Source of the DNA: Rhynochetos jubatus
Taxonomy: Eukaryota > Chordata > Aves > Eurypygiformes > Rhynochetidae
DNA: 64,000 bases
Assembly (NCBI GenBank): GCA_027574665.1
Contig: CM050652.1
Location: forward strand, 38,627,631 to 38,691,630
Direction of reading: 5' to 3'
Part shown: piece by piece, positions 1 through 13,800 of the stretch
Layout: each line of letters begins with the position of its first letter
How positions within the stretch are numbered: the first letter of the stretch is position 1
Notes under the pieces: model-generated
Seen by the model: only the letters and a program-made list of their open reading frames with translations
Told to the model about the DNA's origin: nothing
Database searches by the model: none
Position numbers and translations under genes: made by a program

Positions 1-3000
1 CAGGTGCAAGAAAGCTTACTGGCACCCGTGTTATTTCTTAAAATAACCTTAAACGGAATTAAATATATGTACAAAGTTTTTGAGACTGATCACTGTATTA
101 TTACAGTGGTTACTCAGGCAGAAATGCCTTTAAAAGTGAATTGTACTACAATACTGAAATGCAGAATTACAGATACGATACAAAACAGGCATATTATGTG
201 GATCTCACCGTGATTTGTGTGGAAGTCCCTTTATACTGCACAAGTGGTCAAGAGGCCACTGTATCCATGAAAATGAAGTACCAAATTACCAGGCGCAATC
301 CATTGCCATCTGTTCTTATTTATTGTTTTCCCTTTACTTGTCTCTCTGTTTGCTCTTTCTTCCTACAGAGACATTTTCAAAGCTGTTAATGGGAATTAGG
401 TGTTCTTTTCCCCACTGACTCTGAGCAGTGGGACTGAGCTCTCTGGTCATTTACGTCTTTGAAAACTGAGAGCATTAGCTCCTGGTGTCCTGTACAGTCT
501 TTTGTTTTTGTGCTGATGCAGGTGCATTGTGCCTAGCGCTGAAAACTGGTTCTGTACTTTTTACTGTTATGTAAGCTAGTAGAAAACATGAAAGTGCTGG
601 AGCCATAGTCCAAAACCTTTTGGAGAAAGTAGGGGAGTCCTGTAATTTACTTCAACAAACTTGGGACAGGATGCTTAAATACTAAAACCTTTATCAGAGA
701 TTAATCTGCATCTGCACAGAATTAAAAACCTCCAAGACAAAAGAAGTAAAAATACATGCAACTGACATGCAAACAAAATTAAAAATAGAGTATCATCTAG
801 TGGCTTCAAACTGTCCGCACGTGCTTCCTTGCGATGTCACTTAAATGCCAGTTTTACAGTTCTGGCACAGCAGTTCTTAGTGGAGCTGTTCCTGGTGGGA
901 ATTGGATTGTGCCACCTCTGTCAGCGAAAGTTTCAAGAACTTTCACTGCTAAATGACTCAGTATCCTGTAGGTAATTTCAGAGCTGCACACAATCTAACA
1001 CCTAAGTTGCGAATTCAATTTCTTCACATAAATTGTGGATTTGGTTCTTCATTTCATACATGCATACGTGTAGAGGCGATCTGCTCAGGCCGTGTGCCAC
1101 TGTGCTCGATAAGTGATGTTTGTCACTGAGAGGTACCTGTCCCCAGCCAGGCAAGCGGCCCATGGCACATAATTGAAATTCTGTTGCCGTAAGACAGACT
1201 GTTGATAACTCAGGGCTGTGGCTCCCCAGCTTTCCGTTAATACAGCCAGGGAGGCACTCAGAGTCCCAACAGAGGGAAGTGCATCGGTCATCTTTAAATT
1301 AACCATACGTGGGTGAAAACAGCGAGATGTTTGTCTAGTTTTTCAGTTGGAAGCAATTATGGCAGTTTTTGCATACACAGTTAGTTTGACTTACTAGAAC
1401 AAACCCAAACACAGAAGATTGCTACTGTACATCATCACAATTTATAACCTCTACATTCACAAAATGAAGGCACCAACGTTCTGGAGCTGCCACTGCCTTT
1501 GTTGCTGTCCCTTTGATGCCACCAAAGCAAGCAACAACAAAGAACTCCTCCATGTGGATGTGTCAGCTGGGCACCCTCCAAACTGCCCTTTTTGGTGTCT
1601 TATCAAGAATGACAAGCTGAGGAACAAAAAAAAGAGAAACAAGAGAGCAAATGCCTTACTAAATTAGAGCTGCTTGCATTGCTTGTTGAATAACTTGTGC
1701 TGACAGACAATTATTCTGGAAATGTTAATGCAAATTGCATGGAATAACCTTGACACTGGAACTGCTGTGCATCTGTGGAGTAAAGGGGCAGAAGGGGAGA
1801 AGACGAGGGAGGGAAAAGGTAAAAGAGAAGTGAAAATAGTAAGATGTGCACACAAGCAGAAACAATAAATGTTCTAGGTTGATATCCAAGAAACCTTGTC
1901 AGTGCTGCTGCATTGCTGTTGCTGAGCACGTGTTGAAGTTTATTTTTGGCTTGTAGCTTGTAAATGCTTTCTGGAACTGGTAATCTATTATCCAGCAATA
2001 TTCGTTAGGAACTAGTTTAGAATATCAAAAAAGGCATAGGAAGAACTTCTTGTGTTATGCGATCAATACAGATAGTGAAATTACACTTAATTAAACTACG
2101 GTAAAACGATGCTTTATTAAATGTGCTATATATCCGTAGATCCTGAGGCAGGATTTTAATTTAAGTCTTACGCATACTGTGTGTACTGCAGTTGCAAGTA
2201 GGCAAAACTAATTTCCTTTTTTGTCAGTGGAAGTTCAGGCTGTTTGCAGACTGCTTGATTTCAGTGCAGCGAACACTTCTGATACCTGCACTGTTTAATT
2301 TTCCACTTGCTTAGGGTTATGGGTCATGAATTTAGCCAATATCACATTTATATCTAATAGGTTCACAGCACAGTAAAAGCCTCTTCTTTTCTCTAAGCTG
2401 TGTTTTTGTATTTCCAAACAGGAGTAGTAGTAATTTCTCCAATAATTCGTTGGTGTTGCTTCATTGTACCACCCAGAGAACAGTAGTAACCTTGAAACTT
2501 GGATCTACACAATTTGTGCCCTTTGCCTGTTACACAGGAATGACATATCAGCTAACACATTTTTCGTTATTGGTAGTTTGATCTTGGTGTGTTTTACTGC
2601 AGTACAATTCATTCAGCCAGTTCCTGTTATTAACGATTATTATTAGTTTTTGCCCTTTCTAGTGATGCTGGCACTGCTGGGATAAAATCAAAGCCAGCAT
2701 CACAAGTGTAACACTTGGAAGACCCAGCCTAGGAAATGTAATGTATATGATCTACCATTCGTTGCTCCATCTTGCTGTAAAATTTAAACACTGAGAAAGG
2801 AATTTTAACAAATTTAATATTGTTCTGGGAGTAGTGATTTGGTAACATCATTCTTCAAGCACAGAAGTGATGTCTGTTATTGGTTGCGTTCTTGGGATCT
2901 GCTGCTGGGAATCAGCATAGGATTTCTGGCTGATGTTGCCTTACCTCCCAACACCGGGCCTCGCTGCAATCAGAAGGCAGGTACCCGGCTGCCTGCTTAG

Positions 3001-3559
3001 CAGAAGGGCCCTGTTGGAGCCCCATAGGAGGGCATTGCCTTCTGCAGCGCTGAGAGCAAAACAGCTTGTTCTCCGTGCTGGCCGTGTACAGCTTCATGAA
3101 AGGAGAGATCAGTTGTCTTTAGCAGTTATTGGATCACACTCATGCCAGGTGCAGAAAGAGTCTCTGGCTTTTATAAGTGGAGAAAGAACATTTTAGACCA
3201 TATCCTTAACTGACAAAAATCTATGATCTGTTTTATCAAAGCCAGCTCAAGATCAAATACACACTGATTTCATTCCAACTGCTTGAGGTCAGTTGGAGTT
3301 ATTCCAGTTTACACCCTATGAGAATTTGGCACATGCATTTTAAAAGGCAATTAGGCCCTAAAGCAAGAGCAGACTGTGTTATGTTTGAATTTCCAAGTAA
3401 ACTGTAAGTAGCAATAAATATAATATACAGCACAATTGTGACTTGCACACTCCCCTCCCCTTTTTTAAAGAAAGGAGACTATATTTGCGTTTTCTTTTTT
3501 GATCTCTCTGAGCATCATATTTTTTAATGTATCATTTCACCCATATTTCTTTTTATAGT

Positions 3560-3790
3560 ACTATAATTATTACAGTTTTAATTAAGGTGACAGATTGAAA
3601 TATAAAAAGGTAATTAAACTAGTCTAACAAAGTAATAACTCAAAAACATTTTGAAATATATGTTGATATCATCCATTAATTAGCTAATAATTAACACAGT
3701 AATTAATGACCCTTTAATTCACACATTTCTATTGCATTGGCCCAAGAATAATCACTAATAAATATCAAATTAAACTCTTATCTTGAAATT
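3560..3790. promoter_or_regulatory. Candidate conserved noncoding block rich in TAATTA motifs
   Basis: At least five homeodomain core sites lie within about 145 bases: TTTAATTAA at 3577-3585, TAATTA at 3611-3616, ATTAATTAG at 3675-3683, TAATAATTAA at 3685-3694 and TAATTAAT at 3700-3707, with TTTAATTC following. This resembles developmental enhancers, but the region is AT-rich, which raises the chance rate. Conservation was not testable here. Confidence 0.3.
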
Positions 3791-6700
3791 TTAGTTGACT
3801 TTGGATAAGTGCTTCATGAGTATTCATATTGCCAAAGGTTTTTTTGATACAAGCAAGAACACTTCATGGTACCGATTTATACATGTATATGTAAATTGAA
3901 GAAAAATATGGTCATATAAATACATAAATTATATTTTGCCTATATATTTACATTGTTAGACTAAATATATGTGTAGTTGGGTACTTGTGTATCTTTGATT
4001 AAGTTTGACAGGAAACAAAATTGAAGGAAAATATTTAAAATCATTAATTCTTCCTTGAACAGAGGAAATTTTTTATGTCCAGAACAAGTTGTTAAAAGAT
4101 TTAGAAATTTATGCTTTTGGGTTTTATTTCCACCATGTTCCTCCATTTCCTTTAATAGAAATTGAGACAATGGTTTTAGGATTGGTACTAGTGCTAATGG
4201 TACTACGTCGGAGAGAACAGGTAGCAAATACAATACTGAGGTAAGATGCAAATGAGAGTCCTATTTCTACTTGTGTTAGCTCAAATTTTCCACAGACATC
4301 AATGAGCCTAAGATTTCACCACGGATCTTTATCAGTTATTCAGAACAATTACAGCAGTTGGAGAGGCGGATCAGGCTTTTAAGAAAGAAGTTTCAAATTA
4401 CAAAAGAGAATTCCTTATCTATACCCAACCACAATTACATGGATTTTCTACATGGCATACTAGTGTTTTAGCATGAAATTCAGGAAGGCTAGTACCTCAT
4501 AGCAGCAGAACTGTCCCAACTGTTGGTTTTTTCCACTGTCTCAGGCCTTCTGTGCTTTCAATTTCTATTCAGAAAAGCAAAGATATTTTTCACAAGTCTC
4601 TAGGTTATTCTATATCATTCCTTTAAAATTTTCTGTCTGGAGAGTTAGTTGTAGTATATATTGTAGCATGTGAGTAATGAAACACCTGTTTTCCAAGAAA
4701 ACAGGCAAATATAAAACTGACTGAATTGTGACATTAGTGATGTTAACCTCATCATCTTTAAACATACATATATATGTATATTACCAAAGTCATGATAGCA
4801 TTCTCTTAGCATGTGCAGTCTTTGCTTTCATTCCTTAAACAAAATAAGCAAACCAGTTAGTGAACAGAAGCAAAATGCAGAGTGGGAGGGATATCAAGGC
4901 AAGATAGTAGTTCATGGCATTATTTTTGTAGAAATCGCTCAGTATCTTTGCACAGTTGAAGGATGATTTCAGATTGCACTCACAATTACATCCTGCATAG
5001 GATATGCAGTACATGTGGACTTATTAAATATAATGCAACACAAGTGATGCAATGATACATAACCTAATCTGTATTAAAGGGCATGCAACGGCACTGGTCT
5101 TGAAGGATTGAGTCAGTGTGGTACTGCTATTACAGTTTACTGGCATAATAATGAGAAACCAACCTATTTATCATAAATTTGAGTGTAATGAAGTTCTATT
5201 TAACTGTATCTGTTCTGAAATAGAATTACAACAGATTTCACTGGATTTTTCACTTAATCATGGCGCTTGGCTAATTTTACACTGATTATTCCTGTCGTAT
5301 GTTGAGCCACACCAAAATCCAGAGTGCCATCTATCCTCCTACATTTCAGTGCCTTGCAAGATTTGATCAGTAACTTGTTCCAGAAAATTGCATTGTGCTA
5401 ATCCTGTCAGAACACAGCATGAATATTAATTAATGTCAACGTATGCTTTTTCTCAAGGAGACTATTATCTTCCTTTCATGTCCTTCCTATAGGTTTGATA
5501 CTACTAGATTTTGAAATAGACCTTACAAGTGCTTGTTCAGCATTTGGTGGACTAGATCTTACTCAAAGAACAGCAGGCACTACCCGTATTGTACTGTCAC
5601 TGTCTGCTGCAGACAGTGAGGAGTAGCTGGATTAGATTTGTCACGGCTTCTTTCCACAGTTAGTGGAGAGGTGCTTTCTTCATTAAATGCCACAGTTTGT
5701 TAGCTGTTGAGAGAAGACTTTTTAGTGTTTCAAGTTCACCTTCCATCCCAGCAGGTAGTGAGGAGACACTGGTACCAGGCAAGGCTTGCCCTGATGCAGA
5801 AAACATCCATGCACAAAGCAGTTTTGAGTTGGCAAAGAAAAACCGTTGTACTAGATACGTAAAGGAAATAGTTGACTATGCTCAGTCACAACTTCCTGTT
5901 TATTTGATTCTTTCTAAGGAATTAAGTTTTCAGACACGAGCAACAATCGAAGGAAAACAAACAAACAAAGAAGTTCCTAATAATTTTCAGAGCTTCCTGT
6001 GGGTGCCTCATTTGTTGTGTTGTCTTTGGGAATGTTCTCCTGACACGGTGACCACCATTTCTCAGAGCTATGACACTGCAGGAGAGGTCAAAAAGGGGTA
6101 AACAGAAGGAGAACGCTCAAAGGAGAGCCCAGACACACCTTAGCTTTGATCCAGCCATAGGCCACGAACCTGACCTGCAACACTGCAGCTATTCCAACAG
6201 TGAACAGAGACTGCTAGCTGGGCTGACCTGCGTTGAAAGATATTTTGTAAATTGCTGCCATTTGAAAGGATGGAGGCACCGTGCTTTTCTTTCAGCTCAT
6301 TTATTTTATACCTTTTAGAAAGAAAAATGCAGTAGTATAAGAACTTAGCCTATGCTTAAGCCAAAAGTATCCTGGTATCCTGACTCCAGCAATGGAAAGT
6401 AGTAGGTACCGAGGGAGGCATATGGTAACACTTCCTCATAATATTTTTAGCCTCCATTAATTTGCAAGATTATATGAAGCAGCATAAGTAAAATCTAGTT
6501 CTAAAATAATGTATCTCACAAAACATGGTCCAAAATCAGTACTGCTGTGTACTTTTGGTTACTTTTTCATCAGAGATATGATGCATTTGATCCTGAATGT
6601 ACTTAATGAAATATTTCAAAAATAATGTCAGAAATGCTGGAAATAAATAAAAACTTTTAAAAATTGAAATTCAAAGTTGTTCAAGCAATAGAAGCCAGCT

Positions 6701-7820
6701 ATTTGGTTATGTAAGTGCTATAAACAAGCTAGTTCATTCCTGCTCTCAGAAATCATTAACTAAATGGTGAACTATAGGGACAGACGGTATGACCACCCTC
6801 ATCTGTTCAGGGAAAGCGGTATTTACCCTTTCTGGCTAAAACCACTACCCAAAGTCCATCCAAAGTTCAGTAAAATACTGGGCAGCTTCCCTCAAATAAT
6901 TTAGGCTAATGGAAAACAAAATCCCTGAAGTGGAGAAGAGCAAGCCCTGATAGATACTTGATAGGTACTGTAGTGTCAACAACGGGATTCATTTTCCCCT
7001 ATGTCAAGACATAGAAACACAGTAATAGCAGGAAAAACCCGCAAGGAAGGCATTAAAAATGGTCAGGAACAAATAAGCCAAACTTAATGAGCTGTGCAGC
7101 ATGCCTTAAAGAACTGGTGTGCTAACTTTCATCCAAGGATATTGAAAGAATTAGACAACAATCCCAATGAAACCTTTTTGTTGATTTTTTTCCAAATACC
7201 ACAATGCTATTGAATTCCAAAGGGCTGGTAAGAAGGAGCTGTTGTGCCAGTGTTCAGAAGTGGTCTCATGGAGCATCTTGGGAATAGATAGGTGGTTTGC
7301 CTGAAGTCAGCTACACAGAAAATCATGAGAAGGGCATCATGAGAAAGAATTTAATACGGTGACTAAAAGTCAGACAACATCACTACATAGAAAATAATTG
7401 TTTCCAGGTGTCTACCTTTTCTGACACTGGCAGGTTGCTTGGTGAAAGAGCTACACAGGCATACATGTATTTTGGCCTTTGTAATACATTTGATGTAGGC
7501 CTCTGCTGAAATATGTAGGGCTATGCATGCTGAGTGTGCTCTCCTGCTGCGTAAGCAGAGCATCATATAAGATAGTATTAATCACCGTCTGCAAAACTAG
7601 TGAGAGTTCTTTCCAAACTGAAAAATATTCAAAGCAGAACTTCAAGAATGACCTGAGGTTTAAGAAACTAATAATGAGTAAATGCAGAAGCTGTGTCTAC
7701 CAAAAGGAAGATTAACATGTGGTTTCATCTGTCTAAAGTGTTTGTGCAAATCATATTTAATAATTGAGTTATGATCTAAAAGGAAAATAAGCGGAATATA
7801 AAACAAGGGCTGGAATTTGA

Positions 7821-7846
7821 AACAAACAAACAACAACAACAACAAA
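7821..7846. repeat. Short (AAAC)n/(AAC)n simple repeat
   Basis: Two to three AAAC units run into five AAC units and end in an A-rich stretch. It is a minor microsatellite inside intron 2. Confidence 0.8.
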
Positions 7847-10742
7847 GAAAATAGGAAAAAATCACATCTCAGTTTAACAGTGCACGTAACTGTCACGCAG
7901 AACAGCTCAGGAACATGGCTCAGCATCCCTCACAACTGCTTGTCAGCTTCGGATATGCCTCTAAACAGTGTTGGAGCTGCGACCATATGGTGGGGTCAGG
8001 CTCTTAGGGTGGTATATTGCAGGTGGCCAGATGATCCAAATGGACCGTAGAGTCAGAATGACAACAGTTTGCTCTGAAGAAATCTTCTCCTGAAGACAGT
8101 TTGACAGAAAACCTGGCCACAAAAGGAAACAGGGAAAAAGGTTACATGGAAAAGCTTTAGCCATCAGACACTAGCTCAAATACAGCCCAATGCAGTACTG
8201 TCTTACTAAAACCATCCTGAAGGTCAGTGAGATGTGTAGCATGCATACGTATAGGTGTGTCTCTGTGCTTAGTCTTTCTTTCTAAATATATTAGATACAC
8301 ATTACAAGTACCATAAAAATGTCTTCAAAGTTACGGCAGTCCATTTTCAAAAAATGCCAAACCTTAAGGTTACCACAGAAAGCCATGATGATGCTCTGAA
8401 GCGGGGAAGAGTGAGCATTACCCATTGAAACAAAACTTTAAAGCTGCACAGTGTCCCAATTAAATTGCTGCAGTCCTGCATTTGGAAGAGGGAGGAACAT
8501 GCTTGGTAATTGCTAGAGTCCTTCTCCAGGAGTTCTTAAACAGGTCTGATTTTCTCACCTAGCCCATTTTATGAAGATTATTCCAGTCCAAACGGGCAGT
8601 GTGAACATGTAGCGTGCTTGGCAGTTTGCACCGCAGCAATTATGAAAATTGCTGCAACACAGCCACTTCTGCGAAGGGATGGTGGCCTGACAGAGCACCA
8701 GCTTGAGTCTTTAGACATGTGGGTTTAGTCCGCTGCTCTTTTATCGGGCTTTCCGTATGGCACTCAAAGCAGTAACTTACAGCTGGCCGTGAAAACCTCA
8801 AGACCTGTACCTACTTTTTTTCCAGGAAAGTTTAGCAGACTTCTCACTTTCTGGTTTGTGCCAGGCTCATGCGCAGACTCATGTCCAATCATGTCATTAA
8901 AACAGCAGAGCAAAAAGGTGCTGTCTTTAGCCTTTCCAGAAAATGATATCCGAAGTGAGCTCAGCATTAGATAGGCCCTGAGTCTCTCCTAGTCAGTGAT
9001 CCACAAACGGCATTTACTGACAGGGACCCAGTGGTGTGCCTAACCTAGCACACGCCTGCTTGATCCTGCAACAACTCAGAAGCGATTGCCATTTTTGTTC
9101 AGAACGAAAGCTGAAGCTGGAGAAGCCCCTCACACTTCTGAAAATAAATGGGCTCAGCCTGAGTGCCTCCCCTTGGAGCAAGAGGGAGCCATGTTTGGTT
9201 CACTCATCTGCCTGCAGGAATTCAGGTGCATGTGCCCCATTTTCAGATATCGGAACATCGGACCCCAGTGTACTCCGAAGTGAGACAAGCTGAGCAGCTC
9301 TGAATCTGAGCATTTCACTGAGCAGTTAAATTCGTTGAACAGAGACAGGAAGAACCACTTGCTTGGAGTAACAGATCACATTGCTCAGCAGTGTGTGTAC
9401 AGGGAAGAGTCTTTTCCACAAACTGAAAATGCCTGGAAAGTCTTTGGAGCTGGGACCTAAAATCATATTTTCTTTCTTTAAGCCCCAATTTTTATTATTA
9501 TTTTCTGTATGAAAGAAATGTCTACAGAGAAGGTGCGCTCAGGACCCTGTCGTTAGTTCGGGGCAACTAAAGGAAGAAAACATTAAAGGGCCAGTCAGTG
9601 CTGGATCTTCAGGACTGCAGTTGTACGCACATGGACTTGTCCCTGAACAGTACTGGCAACTCCGGTGCCTACTTGGGTGCTGTGGGTTCCTCTCTGGCAG
9701 CTCGGTACCTAAGGCTTTTTCTGGATCTAGTCCTGTGGTCTTTCTAAGGGGCCAGAGGCTAAATCAAACATCAACTCTGTTAGAAAATCAGCTGGTCTCT
9801 GGTAACTGTCTGCAGTTCTGGTGTGCAGTATCTTAACTGATGGGAAATAGCAATTCCACTTGGCTTAACTTGGTCTGCAAATAGAAGAGGGTTGCATCAT
9901 ATCAACCCGCATTTGTTGCCAGCGAAGAGCAGACACTGTGGCTCTACCGACGCAGAGCAACTTGGCAGGGAATCTGACCCCTACCGGTCAGTTTTCCAGC
10001 CAGGGTACAGGTATTATAGAGCACATTCAGGCTGACCTGAGATGTCAGGAGGCTAAATGCAAGATGCTGTGGAGTTGCACTGATGGGGAACATCATAGAA
10101 ATGCCGTTATTTCACGCCAAATACATGATCTCTTTCCCAGGAACAAACCTTACAGAATACATTATTCTATTTTTGTCAGAGTAACATGCTTTACAGGGGT
10201 ATTTGCTGTACTTACCTAGGTCTGTAAAATACTTTTGGGCATTCTGACAAGGAAGATGTAATAGAAGTAGGGAAAAAAGCCCTACACAGTTTAGCAAATA
10301 CACTTTATGCCAACCTGTTACACATCTGCTCACAGGGAACACTATGATTCCACCAGGACAGCTGTTTTATGTGTAGTTATTTTTAAATGAACTGTGGTCA
10401 TTACTATGTGAATGTATTCAGATATTAGTGCAAATGAGTTAATCCTTAAAAAGAACAATATGAAGATGTGCATTTTAAGCCATAAGCTCAGTTTGCAATG
10501 GAATTACATTTTTGTCTCTGCAGTCCAGCTGTCAGTAAATCAACTGTACAGTTAAGAGCTTTTCCTTTTTTTTTCTTTTAAAAGTGTATTAATGAAAAAA
10601 CAAGGCTCTTAAACTACTGCCTCTGGCATCGGTCGCTCAAACATAGCTGTATTGCATATTGCACTTTTTAACAACCAAATTAATTCCACATGAAGAGAAA
10701 AAGTATTCACTCTCTTTTCTTTTCCTTTTTCAAACTTTGCAG

Positions 10743-10814
10743 ACGTCTTGCAGGAAATGGCTTGACATACATTCCTAAGGGAGCATTTGCTGGCCTTTTC
10801 AGTCTTAAAGTGCT
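10743..10814 (+). CDS. LGR5: LGR5 coding exon 3 (one LRR)
   Basis: This 72-bp exon follows a pyrimidine-rich tract and TTTGCAG and ends at GTAAGT. The first base completes a leucine codon begun in exon 2; the rest reads [20 protein letters not shown] then LKV plus two bases of the next Leu. It is a typical LRR with the Asn ladder residue and IPxxAF motif. It is the first LGR5 exon visible; the R-spondin-contacting concave face begins in this part of the ectodomain. Confidence 0.95.
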
Positions 10815-13800
10815 GTAAGTAAACTGTGTGTTGTTTGATATATTTCTGATTTCCTAAATGCTCCAGGGAACTAATTAAGCAGTGAAGTTTTGATCAAGTA
10901 AATTACATATTTTGATCAGCTCATTTTGAACAATTCCACTGAAGTGAAGATACATATGAACATCATTAAATCTTGGGTTCTTCATATAGAAAATATCCTA
11001 AACACAAAGGTTGGAAAACATTAATGGCATTCTAAAAACAACTTGCTCATCAAGTAGATGTCTCTGTACAATATCAAAGGTAACAATCGGTTTGATTAAT
11101 AGTTTCTTTAAATTTCTCAAAAGTTCTGATTTCAGGTCTAAAACTCTTAGTGGACCTTTCATGATCACACAAAACTGGGGGTAAAATTCCTTTTCTTGAG
11201 AGACGGCTGAAAAACCACTATTATAGAAGACCGTGTAATTTAAAATGCAGTTTGTATTTCATATCTTGTTCTTTGCAATGTAATTACTATAAGATAAAAG
11301 TATAAAAAATAGGACAAAAATCTGTATTACTGGAAGTAATAAGACAGTATATATAGTTACTAAAATTATTAGCAGGCCACATTTCACAACATTTATACTA
11401 CAGAGGATCTTTGCCTGTGTAAAGTTCACCGAAACCATATTATTAGCAAGAACGCCAGGCTCCAAGGCAGCGTCAAGCCAAGCCAGATGCTACTGTAAGA
11501 GTATACGAAGCTCTTCTGAAAAACTACGTAAGTGGGAAAGAAGTATGAAGAGTTTCCCACTCCATCTACTCTTAAGTCGGCCAGCTGTAGCTCTTGTTGG
11601 CCTAAGGAGATTTAGGCCTGCCAAAAATTATTTCATTTACAATGTCCCATCGAGTATGCCTCATTTTGAAGGCAGCATGTGCTACTTCAGTTTTACCCAC
11701 ATAGAATCCTTTTATATATGTAGGAGTTGGTCCAAACAAGGATATTAAGGTGTATTCGAAGGGAGAAAAAGATTCTTTTGGAATGAAAAGTGATTTTTCA
11801 AACTTTGTAAGCTAAATGATGTGATATTTCAGAAAAGATATTTGCCGGGTCATGGTTAGCAACCTTCCCTTTGAGAAGATTTCTTTCATTGGAAAAAATT
11901 CAGCATTTTTTATAGAGACAAAATTTTATTCAAACCAAATCATAAAGTCAGTTAAAAGTTCTGTTTGCCACAATTAGCATTTTCCTGAGTAAGGATTGCA
12001 AGAGTCCATCCTTCACTGCTTTATCAGAATAAGACACTGAAGCACTTCAAAAGGAAAAAACCAGTACACGCCGATGACCATTTCAGAATCACTGGAGCCA
12101 ATTAGACGTTCAAACCCTATTGAAGCAAATCAGATTTATTCTTTTAACTTTTCCTCAGCTGTTTTGAAAATCTTGCTCAAAGCTGATGTGTAGCTGTTAG
12201 CAAAGCTGATATGCTGCAGGTATTTGTTTGCTTTGAAGAGAACTGGCATTTGACAGGGGAAGGGGTACAGAGTGTTTGTGTAGCTTTCCTTTGTTTGTAA
12301 TTCTGAAGTAGAACCAATACAAAGGAGGTAAGTTTGGAAGAAATTTTAAAATAGAAAGAAATTATCTTTCCTGTGTTGATTCTGGGTTTTGTGCTGCTCA
12401 AAATGTAGGATGCTGCAGAATAACCAACTACGCCAGGTTCCCACTGAAGCGCTCCAGAACTTGCGCAGCCTTCAGTCTCTGTGAGTATACTTGATAAATC
12501 AAATTGTAACCTGGCATGTACAATAATATATGATTACCTATTAATTACCTGTTAATATCACTTAATAACATGCTGAATCAACTTTTTCTTTTAACTCTCT
12601 TTGAGCTGCTTTTCAAGAGAAGGGTACTCAATTAAACATCAAAAGTGACTGATTTCATTCCAGTAATTTCATGACACCAGCAGCTTCTTTGCCGTGTTAT
12701 AAACTGGTTCACCATCTGAGAAGGCACTCCTTGCCCTGCAATGCTTTCTGTCTGTCGAGAAGAATACGGTCCCTTGAGCACTGGTCTTTCCCATGGTTTC
12801 TTGTTAAGATTCTTTACAGGGGGAAAGAAAGAATCCCAAATGACTCCCTTGGGTTTTTTTCATTTGGTGTAATTTTTTTCTTTTTAAGCAGTGTGGAAAA
12901 CACTATTAAGTCATGAAACAAAGTGTACTAGAGGATGCTTAATTACATTGTGTGCTTCAGGCAGGTCTCCGTATTTATAGTTCTTGACTGTGCCATGCTG
13001 ACTCAGTCCAGGAGCTTCAGTTTTAACAGAACTCCTGCCAGAACTGCTAGACCAGGAGTGAGGATTGGCTGCTTGTGGTATGAATGAAGTTATTTTGATG
13101 TGCTTCTGCCCCACTACATAAGGATGGATGTAACAGGTCATACTAAAAGCTGACCTAGCCCAGATCCAGTCTTCCAACAGCGGATGCCAAAGGAAAACTA
13201 GAAGGTCAGGCAAAGAATATAATAATACTCCTGTGGTAAACTGTCCCAGCCGCCTGAGGTGTGCAGTCAGGGACTCACAGAGCCTATTGTGGCTTCTTTG
13301 AATTTAATAGGTTTTAAAGAATTTTCTTCGGTGAGTTTGTACAATTGCTTTTTGAGCCAATGTGACACTCAGGATTTTTTTGTGGCAGCATATCTGCTGA
13401 TCGGCTAGCCCTGTGCACATGGTGAAGTATCATCTCCTGTTATTTACTTGGAACTTCCCACCACATTTGTGCAGCATCAGGAGAAGGTGGAAACAGTAGT
13501 TTCTTACTGATGTACGACACATTTTATAGACCTCTGTTGTATCTCCCTTAGTCCTGTTTTTCAGACAGGCTACTAGGATTGTCTCTCATGTGGGAGCTAT
13601 TCCCTTCATCTGGTCACCCTTGTCACTCTTACCGACCTTTTTTTCAGTTCCCATATACTGGATTTGAGATGAGTCAAGGAGGGATCAGACCTGGACAGCA
13701 TGTTTATAGTGTTGGCACACCATGGATTTATTGAGGGGAATTATGGATGCTTTTTTTGTTCCCTTTCCTACTAACTCCTCAAACATCGTTTTACATAATT

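Larger units (their letters stand above)
1..10742 (+). other. LGR5: LGR5 intron 2, 3' part
   Basis: No coding exon was found. I looked for exon 2 (an LRR ending EEL with a GT donor) and saw no 66-75 bp open stretch with AG/GT borders. Contents seen: an AT-rich homeodomain-motif block at about 3560-3790; inverted repeats at 2662-2703, 4685-4705 and 5597-5619; and a short (AAAC)n(AAC)n run at 7821-7846. The rest is unremarkable single-copy-looking sequence. It ends with a strong polypyrimidine tract before exon 3. Confidence 0.85.

Noticed and set aside
5697..6101. 134-codon plus-strand frame in intron 2, considered as LGR5 exon 2 or a nested gene
   Set aside because: The translation shows no leucine-rich-repeat pattern, and the frame has no AG/GT borders of the right phase.
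6700..6715. GTAAGT at about 6709 considered as the donor of LGR5 exon 2
   Set aside because: The 72 bases before it are AT-rich with stops and do not encode a leucine-rich repeat.
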